A stretch of DNA of 21,361 nucleotides from Porogramme epimiltina (taxonomy: Eukaryota > Basidiomycota > Agaricomycetes > Polyporales > Polyporaceae), in contig FTLJ01000539.1 in assembly GCA_900155495.1 (NCBI GenBank), positions 1 to 21,361 of the forward strand. The letters are read 5' to 3'. Of the stretch, positions 8,757 to 19,309 are shown piece after piece (position 1 is the stretch's first letter; the number at the start of each line of letters is the position of its first letter). The position numbers were made by a program, and so were the translations under genes. The notes under the pieces were generated by a model. It saw only the letters and a list, made by a program, of their open reading frames with translations, was not told the origin of the DNA and did not search any database.

Positions 8757-10085
8757 CTATACGTTACGGTCAGGACACACCTCCCAAGGCTGGTACTCAG
8801 GCGTCGGCATTTCCGGGTCAAGGTCCTCGATCCCCTGCCTCTCCCAGATGAGCCTTAGCTCTGCATCTACCTCCTCGCTCACGTCCCGCCATATCGTTCC
8901 CTCCTTCACATCCAGCTCCCACATCCTCTCAAACGGGACGATCGCAAAGCGGTCGCCTGCCCACTCACCACGATGCAAGATGTATTCGTACTCCCTCCTC
9001 CCTCCCTCCTCTCCTTCCCCGTCACCTCTACCCCCCACAGACACCCGCGTGCCGGGCGCCGCAGGTGTGAACCCCTGCATCCCGGTGCGCCCGTCGCTCG
9101 CCCAACAGATGCGCGTAAGGAGGACGTGTCCCCACCCGACGCGGACCTGCGCGCGGCGCCGCTCGCGCGCAATGCCCAGAGCGTCCTCGCGCACGAACGC
9201 CCCTCGCGAAAGGTTCGCGAGCACGCGCGGCCCGCGCTCCCCCACCCCTCCCCAAAGCTCCGGCGCGGTCAGCGCTCGCAGGCGCGCTAAGTCGCCGTTG
9301 GGGCAGGCGCGCTCGTCGGGGGCGAAGGCGATGGCCGCGAGGATGTCTTCCGTGGGTCGGTTCCGTGCGAGCGCCCACACCCACCCGAACACGAGCCTGT
9401 AGTGGTTGCACACGAAGTCAGTGAACGCCCTCGTGCGGCGGGCAGCCTGGAGCGCAGCGGGCCCCGCGCCGGCGCCAAACCCGCCGGCGGCGTCATCGTT
9501 GTTGGAGTGAGTGTCTCCTTCGGCCGTGAGCAGGCCCGCGGGGAGATCGTTGTCCCACGTTGCGTTCACGCTGAGGCACAAGAGCCGGCAACCCGCCCAC
9601 ACCGCGAAGCGTTTCCCGGCTTTGCGCTCGATGTGTGCGCGCGCAGCCGCCAGTGCCGCGCGGCAGGTCACCCCGAGCGCCGCAGCATGCGGGAAGGAGA
9701 GCTCGGCGATGATGAGATCCAGGAGTTCGGTCGGGAGGCTCATGAGGAGGAGAGCATGCGGCTGTGGGGCGGGGTTGGCGCACCATTTGTCGATCTCTCT
9801 GTGTATGCAATTGAGATAATGGCCATTCGGAGTAGAGTATGTCAGAACGCACCCGGAAAGAGATGGCAGGTATATGCTCTTGAATAGTTCTCTATGGTCG
9901 TTGAAGAACCAATCGCCAAGAACTCCCTGATCTTCGTGGCTCATCTGCTTTTCATCGACGTTGACTCTATAAAAACGGCTCCCGGGTGAGGACTCCTCAC
10001 CTAGGATCTGATAGGATCGTGGAGTAGAGAATGCCTATTGGCATACTTACATATACCAATGCCTAGCTAGTGCAGACGACGACAT
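8757..10085 (-). CDS. F-box-like domain protein, unit 2 copy
   Basis: Three exons (10085-10051, 9966-9853, 9798-8757) encode 396 aa. The short first exon (MSSSALARHWYI) leads into VNVDEKQ, matching the W-C-L-INIDKRQ start of the paralogue at 19800. An in-frame ATG at 9944 exists, but its counterpart in the paralogue is ATA, so the upstream exon is preferred. An F-box-like motif lies at about 69-105 (MSLPTELLDLIIAELSFPHAAALGVTCRAAL). The C-terminal half has two blocks shared with the paralogue: GPRVLANLS...ARERRRAQVRVGWGH and LHRGEWAGDRFAIVPFERMWE...WRDVSEEVDAE. Such proteins may bind Skp1 in SCF ligases, but there is no recognisable substrate-binding repeat. It is head-to-head with gene A' (419 bp) and tail-to-tail with the auxilin relic. 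Confidence 0.85.
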
Positions 10086-10504
10086 GTTTGACTAGTAGTT
10101 GTAGAGGGTAAGGATGTCACAGCTATATAGTGCCGCGTGCGAGAGCCAAAGTCTGCTGTCATCTTCTCACGAGCCGTGTTGGAGGCCCAGCGCCAGCTCA
10201 GAAGATAAAGTTCACGATGGGGCCTGAGAGCCGCTATTGCGCAGCTCGAAGAACTTACTCCGAGTCCGAGCCCGCGATGCACTGTCTCTGTGGTTGGTGT
10301 AACCTGACACGTTCGAGAGAGGCGGTGAAGCGAGCACTTCAGCCACAGCCATTCCAAGTGGTCAGGTGACCGTGAACCCCTAATCCAGGGCCCATTGGCA
10401 GGCGGACCCGCTCCAGTGTCCTCAATCCCTCTTCGCTCTCCTGCGCCACTCCGAATCGTCCTCACCCCTCCAATTCCAACGGAAACAGACCTTCCGCACT
10501 AATC
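10086..10504. promoter_or_regulatory. Divergent promoter of the unit 2 F-box-like gene and gene A'
   Basis: These 419 bp lie between two start codons facing apart. A TATATA on the minus strand (10124-10129) sits only 39 bp from the F-box ATG, which would leave a very short leader. The A' side (10410-10500) is C/T-rich on the plus strand with no clear TATA. No similarity to the corresponding spacer in unit 1 is evident. Confidence 0.5.
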
Positions 10505-11101
10505 ATGTACAGTCAGGCCATCTGGAGCGGCTACCAGTTGACCCAAGAAGACTTCATTGAACTCGTATCAAGTCTGCCGTCCATACGATCGCACTTTGAG
10601 AACAATTTCAAGCGAGAGCCGACCTTAGTCGATTGCATCAGCGCCATGATGAAATGGAGGCGTAACCTCCCTCAGAGATACAGGGAGAAGGTGCCCCGCA
10701 TGATACGTGAGCCAGTCAAATCTTCCGCACCGGACCCGGGCCTGCTAACCCCACGACAGTGCGGTACCACCCCGGCCTCAAGGAGAGAGAGGACCTCCCG
10801 CTCGCGCGGGTCGTGTCCCACGTCATGCTTGCGTACCGCTACGTCCCGTTCCGCCAACGTGCACAGACCACACCGGCGCACCCGGGCTACAAATCGCTGT
10901 CCGAGCCGACGGAGGACGAGCGGAAGCTCCTGGACATCTTCGTGCGGATCGTTGCGGCGCACGGCGGCACTGCCGATGCTGCCAAGTTCGAGTGGTCGTT
11001 CATGGTCGAGGAACATCCGAGCGCAGGTAAACCTCTGGTGAGTTGCTTCGCATATGCGATACGCCGATGCATTGGTGATCACGGACGTGACCCAGCTCTG
11101 A
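10505..11101 (+). CDS. Gene A': uncharacterised 161-aa protein, paralogue of 7393-7986
   Basis: Three exons (10505-10706, 10760-11037, 11096-11101) give 161 aa, the same length as gene A although each has small indels relative to the other (DFIELV here against DFQIELV). Intron 1 carries branch site TGCTAAC and acceptor CGACAG; intron 2 again leaves only CTC TGA as the final coding exon. By eye about three quarters of residues match in the first exon and somewhat fewer afterwards; SAMMKWRRNLPQRYR and LSEPTEDER are invariant. No signal peptide, membrane segment or known motif is seen. If intron 2 were retained, this protein would gain about 40 residues whereas A would gain nine, so the splice matters to the product. 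Function unknown. Confidence 0.82.
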
Positions 11102-11917
11102 AGCAAGCACTCTCACTTTGGGTATTCGACGCAGTTACACCCTATATTGTATCCATATAAACTGTGTACCCGCACTATCCTATTCACACTCATATTCACA
11201 CCATCTTAACCACTCATAGTTACACATACTATTCATCTATCTGTACAACAACGACCTCTGCTGATTATATCCTTAGAGCTCTTGCTTACTATACCTCGCT
11301 CCTTGAATTGAACACATGTCGATTATCCACGCCTTATGTCTGGGCCCCGATCTAATTCGTTGTCGTCAAATTTGAGACGGTCTGACAGTCTGAATTCGCA
11401 TTATGTAGCGCTCTTTTGTTGTATGATGGACAGTACGGCTCTGCTCTTCGAACGTCCAGTTTCGTAGATGGACACGACGCGGCCGCTTCAATGCAACTGA
11501 CGTCAAGCAATTAGTCACCATTGTGTTGGAGTTCGCGCTCTGCATGCCTACTGCTGGTGACCTTTGGAGGGAGTGCATATTGAACACGAATCCCCGCTGC
11601 GGCTGAAGCGGCCGTGGAACATGTATATTAAGAGGGTATAATGGTACGACGGTGTCTCCTCAGTGGTGTATCCCAGAGTCGCTAAACCTTCCAGTAAACG
11701 GTAGATGTAGATGTGCGAAACCAAGGATAGCGTGGACGAGAACAACGATGACGAAAACATGGCGATGAAGTACAGCGGGCTCGAAAACAATTAGAGGGTT
11801 CTAGTACGTATGGTAGTGGTACGATGAAATGAAGGGGTGATTAGAACGGGATGGGGCTACTCTTCTACATTCAGATGTGAAAACATGTCAACGGATTTAC
11901 GAAAGCCAGGCTGTGTT
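11102..11917. other. Spacer between gene A' and the P450 gene (3' ends facing)
   Basis: The first 280 bp are the duplicated 3' flank. From about 11,430 the sequence is unique and codes for nothing I can support. It contains a 10-bp inverted repeat, CGGCCGCTTC near 11,482 and GAAGCGGCCG near 11,605, about 115 bp apart, of unknown meaning. The two genes converge here, so 3' UTRs and polyadenylation sites of both are expected. Confidence 0.55.
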
Positions 11918-14029
11918 TTAGCAGTTCCTAGGCGTGAAGATCAACTTGCACTCCTTTGTCGCAGGGTGGATAACCTGACGAGTAAAGGTGAGAGCGATAC
12001 ACCTGGTGCAAGAGAGAAGAACGTACGAAGGCATCCTTGATCTCCATGGTGGACTCGTTTGTCTCCCTACGGTCGGCAGAGACATCGAAGTTGGCGATGA
12101 GCGAGGAAAGAACTACGCGTAGGACAATTTGTGCGAGGTTTTGCCCGCCGCAGGTGCGCGTGCCAACACCAAAGGGCATAAGGTGCTGGGTCATCCTAAT
12201 ACGGAAGTAAATACAACCGTTATAAGAGCGGGGGCCTTCTCGCTCACCTGGACAACCTCACGTCCTCCCCCTCCACACCCTCTGTAGGAAGCCAGCGTTC
12301 GGGAAGGAACGTCTCGGGGCTAGGGAATACCTCGGGATCGCGGTGCATGCTCCACGCTTGCGTCGCGACGACGGTGCCGGGAGGAAGGGCATATCCCATC
12401 AGATCAAAGGTATCGTCGATTTTGGACGTCGCAGAAGGAACGACCCGTTCCAAGAGAGAAGGCGCAGGCCCATACACACGCATCCCTGCAGTCGTCATCA
12501 GACGGTAATCAAAGGCACGGTAGAGCAGATTATAAACGCACCTTCCCTAATGAAGGCGTTCAAATATGGCAGCTTGCACAAGGTACCGAAGTCCGGGATG
12601 GTTTGACGGTTGAACATATGCTGATCAAGTTCAGCCTGTAGGTTGCGCATGATGTCGGGACGGCGGGTGAGCTCCCAGAAGAAGTACGAAAGTGACGTCG
12701 AAGTTGTGTCGACACCCGCAATGCTGTGAAGACGAAGGTCAGGACAGAGCACATTGGACCATAATACCAGCTTACACATGGCCCATGCACTCCGAGATGA
12801 TGTGCTGTACTGGCATGCACTCGTGGGTGCCCGCTACACGGTGTTGGAGCATGCGCTGAATCATCGGCATCTTCTCCTGTTTTTCTCCGGGCGCTGTCTG
12901 CATCTTCGCCGCGGTGTCGTTGAGATGTCCTCGTACGAACTATATCTGCCATCAGCATACTGCCCTATTGAAAGCGGGACACTAAACATACCTCAGCAAT
13001 GGTGTTATCGGAGTTGCAAATGCGGCGCCAGTCCTCATTCGGGATCTGGCAAACGAACTTCCAAGCAAAGGTAGGGATGAAGCTCCGCTATGGGAAGGGG
13101 TTGTTAGAGAAGCGCTCAGCCGTTAGACATTCGGCTCCAGTACGTACCACGATACCCCGGGTGGGGAAGTCATTAACGGCAGTGGAAAGCGTGTCCTGGA
13201 CGCCCATGGTCCAGTTGTCGAGAGCGCCGGGACGAGCTCCGAAAACAGTAGCGGAGATGATGTCGACCATGAGGTGGCGGAAGAGTTCGCGGCAGGAGAC
13301 GGAGCTTTTGCCTCGTTGAGCGTCGAGAATCTGCTCGGCGGCGGCTTAGCCGAAGACGGTGGCGGTGCGGGTGGGAAGCGCAAACACGATGCGGCTCACC
13401 TGAACCACCTTGGTGACAGAGTCGACGATCTCGGGCTGGAACTGGGTAAGGTGGGATAGATTGTAGTGAGAGGAATACGCCTTGCGGCGTGCCGAGTGTT
13501 CCGCGTGAGGAAGGGTAGTCATGCTGCAGGAAGAGGTCAATGTCATCCGGGAAAAGGGCGCATATAACCACTTACGCATGGTCGTTGTTGTTCCTGGAGG
13601 CCCGGAGATCACTCATCAGAAGCGGTCGGCAAATTTGGGCGATGCAGATACGTACGTGAGGAGCGCTTTGTAGAAGGGGCTTTTATCGAACTTGTGAACG
13701 CAGTAGACAGAGCGCATCGTCGTGAGGTCACAGAAAACGACCTTGTTGGGGCCTACGCGAACGACGGGACCATATCGCTCGAAGAGAGCCTGAACGGTCA
13801 TGCATTGTTGCAGGCGAGCGACATGGGTGGTCAACCAGAAGTCGGAGATGGCCGCGTACCAGGGGCCGGGGATGGTAGCTAGAGGAGAGAAGTAGAGTCG
13901 GTAGATACAGGTGGCGCAGAGGTAGAGGATGAAGGCGGAGGGCGCGAGGAGGAGGAAGGCGGGAAAGTCGATGTTGAGGAGTACGGCGGGGAAGAGGTTC
14001 GCGGAGACGGGGGTGTATGTGGTCGACAT
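11918..14029 (-). CDS. Cytochrome P450 monooxygenase, microsomal
   Basis: Ten exons (14029-13656, 13593-13576, 13523-13400, 13330-13148, 13087-12992, 12939-12776, 12723-12542, 12485-12248, 12195-12027, 11974-11918) encode 534 aa, a normal fungal P450 length. Residues about 15-45 form a membrane anchor followed by the proline hinge IPGPW. The oxygen-activating I-helix motif AGVDTTS is at 322-328, the K-helix ExxR at 380-383, PERW at 442-445, and the haem loop FGVGTRTCGG at 468-477 with Cys475 as axial ligand. All invariant residues are present, so it should be active on the ER membrane with a P450 reductase. The last exon (VIHPATKECKLIFTPRNC) completes the usual C-terminus. Exon 2 is an 18-nt microexon (NNNDHA). 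The acceptor of intron 3 could lie 3 nt earlier. Substrate and CYP family cannot be set from the sequence; no biosynthetic cluster is evident. Confidence 0.93.
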
Positions 14030-16875
14030 GGTGCTAGGCGGGTGGTGATTTGTGTCGTGTTGACGAGGGGCGTAAAGTGTCGATATAATCAATTGGCGGC
14101 CTGAGGAGGTCGGTAGGAGGGCTTGGGCGAAACGCGGGGAGGGGCGGAGACGGGAACCCTGCTGATCGCGGCGAGGGAGATGGGCGGAGGGGAGGAGAGG
14201 GGGCGCGTGTCGGAAAAAGAGACGGGGGAGGGATTATATAGCACATCGGGAGCTTGACACGGAGAGCGCCAGAGGTTTGTGACGAGGTGCCAGTGGGCGC
14301 GCTGGGGTTGCGGTGGGGAGCGTGCCAAAGGGTCACGACGATCGGGCCCTCGGTGACCAGACTCAATACAGCACCTCCCAAAAGCGGACGTGGACGTTCC
14401 AAATCGGCGACGGTGCCGCGGTAGGCCTACTGCCCGCCGCGGCGCCGGTCATCATCGACGTCTCCTCGGCGAATACTCCTCGCCTTTCGGGATCCCAAGT
14501 TCTGGACAGCGCGCCCGTCGCCTCCGGCCAGTCGGACATTTGCTTTCTACTCGCCTCGCCACGACCCCGATGGGTACATTTCTTTACTCCACCAGACAGA
14601 TACAACCTAGCCTCTTGCCCGCGGCGGCAACGGACCCATCCTGTGCATCATTTCGAATCCGAGCGCTATGTGACACAAAGGTTCCGAGGGTGCGTTAGTC
14701 AGATCGAAGCGGTCGAGTGTGAAGTAACTCACCCGGATTCCCATCCAGTGGGCGATACACGCCATGTATGCGGCTGATCGCTGGTTATCCCCGTATATCC
14801 TGATTCTAAGAAGTCATTGGAGAGTTCTAGGCGGCGCTTTCTTCTGCCTTCTCTCGATTGCTCCCATGCTATCCCTCCGACCGCCGATGGTGTCTTTGGC
14901 GGTTCAGCTGCCGCATAGTTCGTCACAAGGCCACCTTCAAACGTGTTCCACCTATGAAAGGCGCCTACACATGGTGTATGGTAAGCAAAGTGGAATGGAG
15001 AGCCACCGCGGACCGAAGAAACATCGGACCTGTGCTTTCTTGCTACCCGCGTCTTTCGATATAGACACATTGCTCATCCGAAGAATTCTCTCTGAGGAGT
15101 TGCTAGACGCTGCCTGGCGGGTCATATGCACAGGGGAGGAGTTCAGCATTCTTGTGTTGTCTCGACGGCTTCCACCTGGGCGGTACCGAGGGCCTCGATA
15201 ATCTAGTCTGAGTTTCATAATGGCGCTATGAAGAGTGTCAGGAAGATATTCGCGCACTACAGAGAGGACAAACGCGTGTATCTTGAAGGAACTTACACGT
15301 GTCGGCCATTCTGACAATACCATTCAGGGATCATCGCCACGCTCGATGCCCGCGGCTAGTAGTTTTAGTGGTTCCATCTTCTAAAAGTACACGCGAGTTG
15401 CGCCTCGTCTATTCAAACTTGCTCCCGCGCCTCCCGGGGGCGAAGAAACCCACGGGATCCCACGACCTGACAGACGTAGCAACCGTCAGCCCTCGATATG
15501 TTCCAGGATTTACACCCGTGAGGAGACGCACCTTAGTATAGCCATTGCGCTACCGCATCCTCTACTCAACGCCTATCACGTTACGCCCGCACTCGGTCAT
15601 CACCACGCACGCCCTAAGATGGGATAGGTGTGATACCAAAGAACATCCGGCGGCATCGGCTATGGGACATCCACGTCGCTCGACCGCATTGAATGAGTCT
15701 TGGAAGGCGTGAGACACCTCGGTTCTGCCACTCGGCGTCGCTGCGGGAACTATTGCCACTGGACTAAGTGCACCCTAATCCGCAGCGAGGCTGCCACTTA
15801 GAACTGTGATATATGAGAGAAGTCCCGAGGAGGGTTATGGCTAGGAAGTTACCTCGGTGATCAAGCTCTTTGACGCGTGGGCTTTGCTTTTCACCTTCCT
15901 CCCCTCTTAGAGCTTCGGTAATAGCTCATTTATGACGCGGTGTAATCCTCGCTTTTGCCCTGGACCGGTCTAGACGCAAGCACGTTGTTGAGACCACGTG
16001 TTTTTCGTCGACAGGAATGGTAACCTGCAGGGTTATGATTCAAAACGTGGCTCAGAAGAAAGCGCAGGCGACTCACTCGTAGTTTCCAGCATAGAGTCCG
16101 GCAGAAGCAAGGCAGTGTGTTGCTCAAGTCGCCGGAGGTGCTGGCAGTGTCCGAGGAGGGGTCGGGCAACGACACAAGGTTTCGCTTATCCCGTCTCGTG
16201 ATAAACTCAAGATACTAGTTTCCAAGCTTGGAGTACGTTATGTACAGGTCCGGCATTAGTGATGGTGGTAGGAATGAATGAAGGGATTGACTGGAGCTTG
16301 AGCCTCCTGCCTACACGTGACGACCCCAACGTCAGGGAAGGGCGCCGAAGGTAGGTTGGCGGGCCGTGGGGCCTGGGCAGCGTGGACACGCGAGTTCGAA
16401 GGTTCGAACCCGGCTGCGACGACATTCTCGCCCCTCACCGCGACCTCGTCGACACCACACTTGACTCTCGCAACGACCACAACGGCCTGCTTGCGGCTCT
16501 GCTCTCACCTCTCACCTCCTTTGGCCGGCCGACACCGCTCTACGCAAGGCTTACTTCGACTTAGACCGCTGGCGCTATTTTAGACTTTCTTCGCTTGTCA
16601 CGGCCAGATCCGCATCGCCGGAGACGGCGACATATATTGCTACTTATTGTCATCCCCCTCCTCGTTCCTCGACCATCCCATCTTGCACTCGTCCTTGTGC
16701 TACACATCCCCACTATCATCGCCCCATCGGCTGTTTCCCACTAGACCATCTCCCGCTCACGTTGAGCCCTTCGCGGACCCGCATTGGAGACGCCAAGCCC
16801 ACCACAAGACTGTGCAGGACACCTTCGCTAGAGCCACAAGTCGAACTGCCGGAAGGCCCTATATTCGACGACGAC
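14030..16875. other. Gene-poor 2.8-kb interval
   Basis: Promoters of the P450 (minus) and the F-box/WD40 gene (plus) lie at its ends. Between about 14,300 and 16,200 there are only short open frames on both strands, with no recognisable motif, no codon pattern like the neighbours and no repeat structure that I can see. A GC-rich patch at 14,370-14,640 could be an old coding remnant. The strand bias of purines just upstream of the P450 (14,090-14,230, C/T-rich when read on the minus strand) is typical of a fungal promoter or leader. Confidence 0.55.
14234..14240 (-). promoter_or_regulatory. TATA box for the P450 gene
   Basis: The minus strand reads GCTATATAATCC about 205 bp upstream of the ATG at 14029, followed by a pyrimidine-rich stretch where transcription could start. 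This is the best TATA match in the region. Confidence 0.5.
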
Positions 16876-19309
16876 ATGCGTACTGAGCCCGAGAGAGCTT
16901 CACCATCAACTCCCTCGTCGTCCCGGCCCACCATGGCGTCCGCCTCGTCATCCCCGGCCGCGCTGTACGTGCCCATCATACCTCCCCCAACCCCTGCGCC
17001 CTCCCCGCCCCCAGACCAGCCCGCTTTCGACCGCCCCTACTCCCCCTCGCCCCTCCACGTCTCAGCTTTTTCGACGCTCTCCCCCGCCGCCCGGAGACAA
17101 CACCTCCATGCCCTCATCCAGGAGTGCACGCCCGCGGAGCTCCTCTTCCTCTCCACGACGATCGCCCCGCTCCTCAAGCGCGACTTCCTCCGCGCACTCC
17201 CTCCCGAGGTCGCGCTCTACATCCTCGGCTTCATCGACGACTCGCGCACGCTCGCCCGTGCCGCGCGCGTGAGCCGCTACTGGCACGCCCTCCTCCGCGA
17301 CGCCTACCTCTGGCGCACCATGTGCGTCCGCCACGGCTTCGCGCGCGACGCCGACGCCGTCGCCAGCTTCCGCCGCCAGCACGGGCCCGCCATCGATGGC
17401 GGGGCGGGGGGCCTGCAGGGGGAGCAGGGCGGGCTATGGAGCCCGCACGTCCTGCCGGTCGGACGGCAGCCGTCCCGCACGGGCGTGGAGGACTTTCCGT
17501 ACCGCAGGTTCTTCATCCACGAGCATCTCAGGAGTGCGTGTTTCCTTTCTCCGCGGTGCGGGACGACAGGCCGCGCGCGTCCGGTCCGTCCCCAGGGCCC
17601 TGGCCCCAGAGGGTGCGGGCGGGCGGCGGAGCTTCGCGTATACGGCCGAGTTGCCTTGTTCGGCTACATCGCGCAACCTGCCCTCGCACGAGGACGGCCG
17701 CGAGCGGCCTATCGTCCCCCCCACCGCCCCTGCCCGATCGCAGATAGCTGACGAGCCCGCGCAGCGTCGAACTGGCTCACCAAGGGCCGCCTCCTGCGTG
17801 TGCACCGCGCGCCGCTGCAGCCCCCCGCGACGCACGACCCGAACGCCCCCGGGGGCCAAGCGCACCCGAATCCGGCGATCCCGACGTCCCTCGCCATCGA
17901 CGGCGCCTGGCTCGTCGTCGGCCTCGCGAACAGCCGCATCCACATCTTCAGCGCGAAGACGGGCGTGCTCGCGCGCACGCTCGTCGGGCACGAGTCTGGC
18001 GTCTGGGCCGTCGCCCTCGTCTCTGCGGGCGGCGTGCGCCCGCCGGACGTGCCCTTCAACGACAACTGCGGCGACCCGCTCGTTGCGGGCCCGCCCTCGG
18101 ACGCGCTGCTCCCCCCACTCCTGCGCCACGCGGTCGGCCTGGACACGAGTGAGCACGGAGATTTCCACAGCGGCGACGAAGGCGCATGGAATCCGTTCAC
18201 GGAGGGGAGGGCTCCTGATCCTCCGCCAGGTGGGAAGCCGAGCTATCCGGGCGGCGCGTCGGACGGGTGGGGCCAGCCGAATGCGTTGGTCGTGAGCGGC
18301 GGTTGCGACAAGGAGCTTCGGGTATGGGATGTCAAGTCTGGGTGCGTTCTGCCGTCCTTCCGTCTTAGCCCCGCCCTGACGAGCGCTTGGTGCTCAGGTA
18401 CTGCATATACAACCTCCGCGGGCACACCTCGACGATCCGCTGCCTCAAGGTCCTGCACGGGCGGCCCATCGCGATCACGGGCGCGCGCGACCGCACGCTG
18501 CGCGTGTGGGACGTCCAGCGCGGCCGCCTCCTGCGCGTGCTCGAGGGCCACACGCAGAGCGTGCGCTGCCTCGACGCGTGCGGGCGCCGCGTCGTCAGCG
18601 GGAGCTACGACTGCACGTGCCGCGTGTGGGACGTCGACACCGGCGAGTGCCTGCACGTCCTCCGCGGGCACTTCCACCAGATCTACACCGTCGCGTTCGA
18701 CGGCGTGCGCATCGCCAGCGGCGGGCTCGACACGACCGTCCGCGTGTGGGATGCCGAGACCGGGTGAGCGCACTTGCGTCCGTTCTGTACTCTCAGGCCG
18801 CTTGCTCACACCCCACCTATAGCGCGTGCACCGCGCTCCTCCAGGGCCACACAGCGCTCGTGTGCCAGCTCCAGCTCACCCCGACCATGCTCGCGACGGG
18901 CGGCTCCGACGGGCGCGTGATCATCTTCTCCCTCCGCGGCTCCACCTTCGCGGTCGTCCAGCGCCTCGCCGCGCACGACTCCTCCGTCTCCGGCCTGCAG
19001 CTCGACGAGCGCTTCCTCGTCACGAGCGGGAACGACGGGCGCGTGCGCCTGTACGAGTTCGAGGCCGGCGGCGGTGGGGGCGCGAACGCGGCAGGGGAGG
19101 GCGCGGGCGACGCGCAGTGCCGGTACGTGCGCGACATGTGCGAGCCGAGCGAGAGCGTGTGGAAGGTCGCGTACACGCGCGAGACGTGCGCGATCCTGTG
19201 CAAGAAGGCGGGCAAGATGGTCGTGGAGATATGGAGCTTCAAGCCGCCGTCGCCCGCGCCGCTGCCCGCCGCCTCGCACGCGCGGCCCTCCTCGAGTGGC
19301 GCGTCGTGA
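16876..19309 (+). CDS. F-box/WD40-repeat protein, Cdc4/Fbw7-type SCF substrate receptor
   Basis: Four exons (16876-17533, 17765-18341, 18398-18763, 18823-19309) encode 695 aa. A disordered Pro/Ser-rich N-terminus precedes an F-box at about 103-150 (FLRALPPEVALYILGFIDDSRTLARAARVSRYW), which would bind Skp1. The linker helix ends in SNWLTKGRLLRVH, then 7-8 WD40 blades form a propeller, with clear repeats such as GARDRTLRVWDV, GSYDCTCRVWDV and GGLDTTVRVWDA. A disordered insert of about 85 residues separates blades 1 and 2. Proteins of this plan select phosphorylated targets for ubiquitination by SCF; orthology to CDC4 rather than other F-box/WD40 members is likely but unproven. Intron 1 is 231 nt, much longer than others here. 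The start is the first in-frame ATG; the frame stays open to 16,762 without an ATG, so a further 5' exon is possible. Confidence 0.88.

Larger units (their letters stand above)
8347..11400. repeat. Tandem segmental duplication, unit 2
   Basis: This direct, adjacent copy of unit 1 begins exactly at the dead auxilin tail. It contains an intact F-box-like gene and gene A'. Homology with unit 1 is clear to 11380 (GTCAAATTTGAGACGG) and may run to about 11430 (TTGTATGA), after which none is seen. The right edge is therefore uncertain by about 50 bp. Confidence 0.82.

Noticed and set aside
8722..9402. 226-aa plus-strand frame antisense to the F-box-like gene
   Set aside because: The minus strand carries a protein with a paralogue and conserved introns; the plus frame is Ser/Pro/Arg-rich with no support.
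9974..9994. Near-perfect palindrome GGTGAGGACTCCTCACC as a regulatory site
   Set aside because: It lies inside the first intron of the F-box-like gene and is absent from the paralogue's intron; nothing else supports a function.
11548..11790. 80-aa minus-strand frame rich in Ser, Leu and Tyr
   Set aside because: It is short, of low complexity, without plausible splice partners, and lies in the 3' spacer of two converging genes.
11918..14029. P450 as a pseudogene with frameshifts
   Set aside because: The apparent frame changes all coincide with GT-AG introns in consistent phase, and every hallmark residue is present.
14313..15201. Two overlapping plus-strand frames of 154 and 145 aa in the gene-poor interval
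   Set aside because: There are no motifs, no neighbour-like codon pattern and competing open frames on the other strand.
16385..16425. tRNA gene suggested by GGTTCGAACCC
   Set aside because: The T stem does not pair, no 5' acceptor complementary to the 3' part exists upstream, and no anticodon arm can be drawn. Kept only as a weak finding.
16762..16875. Upstream extension of the F-box/WD40 protein from TTG
   Set aside because: There is no ATG in this stretch. It is retained only as a possible additional exon.
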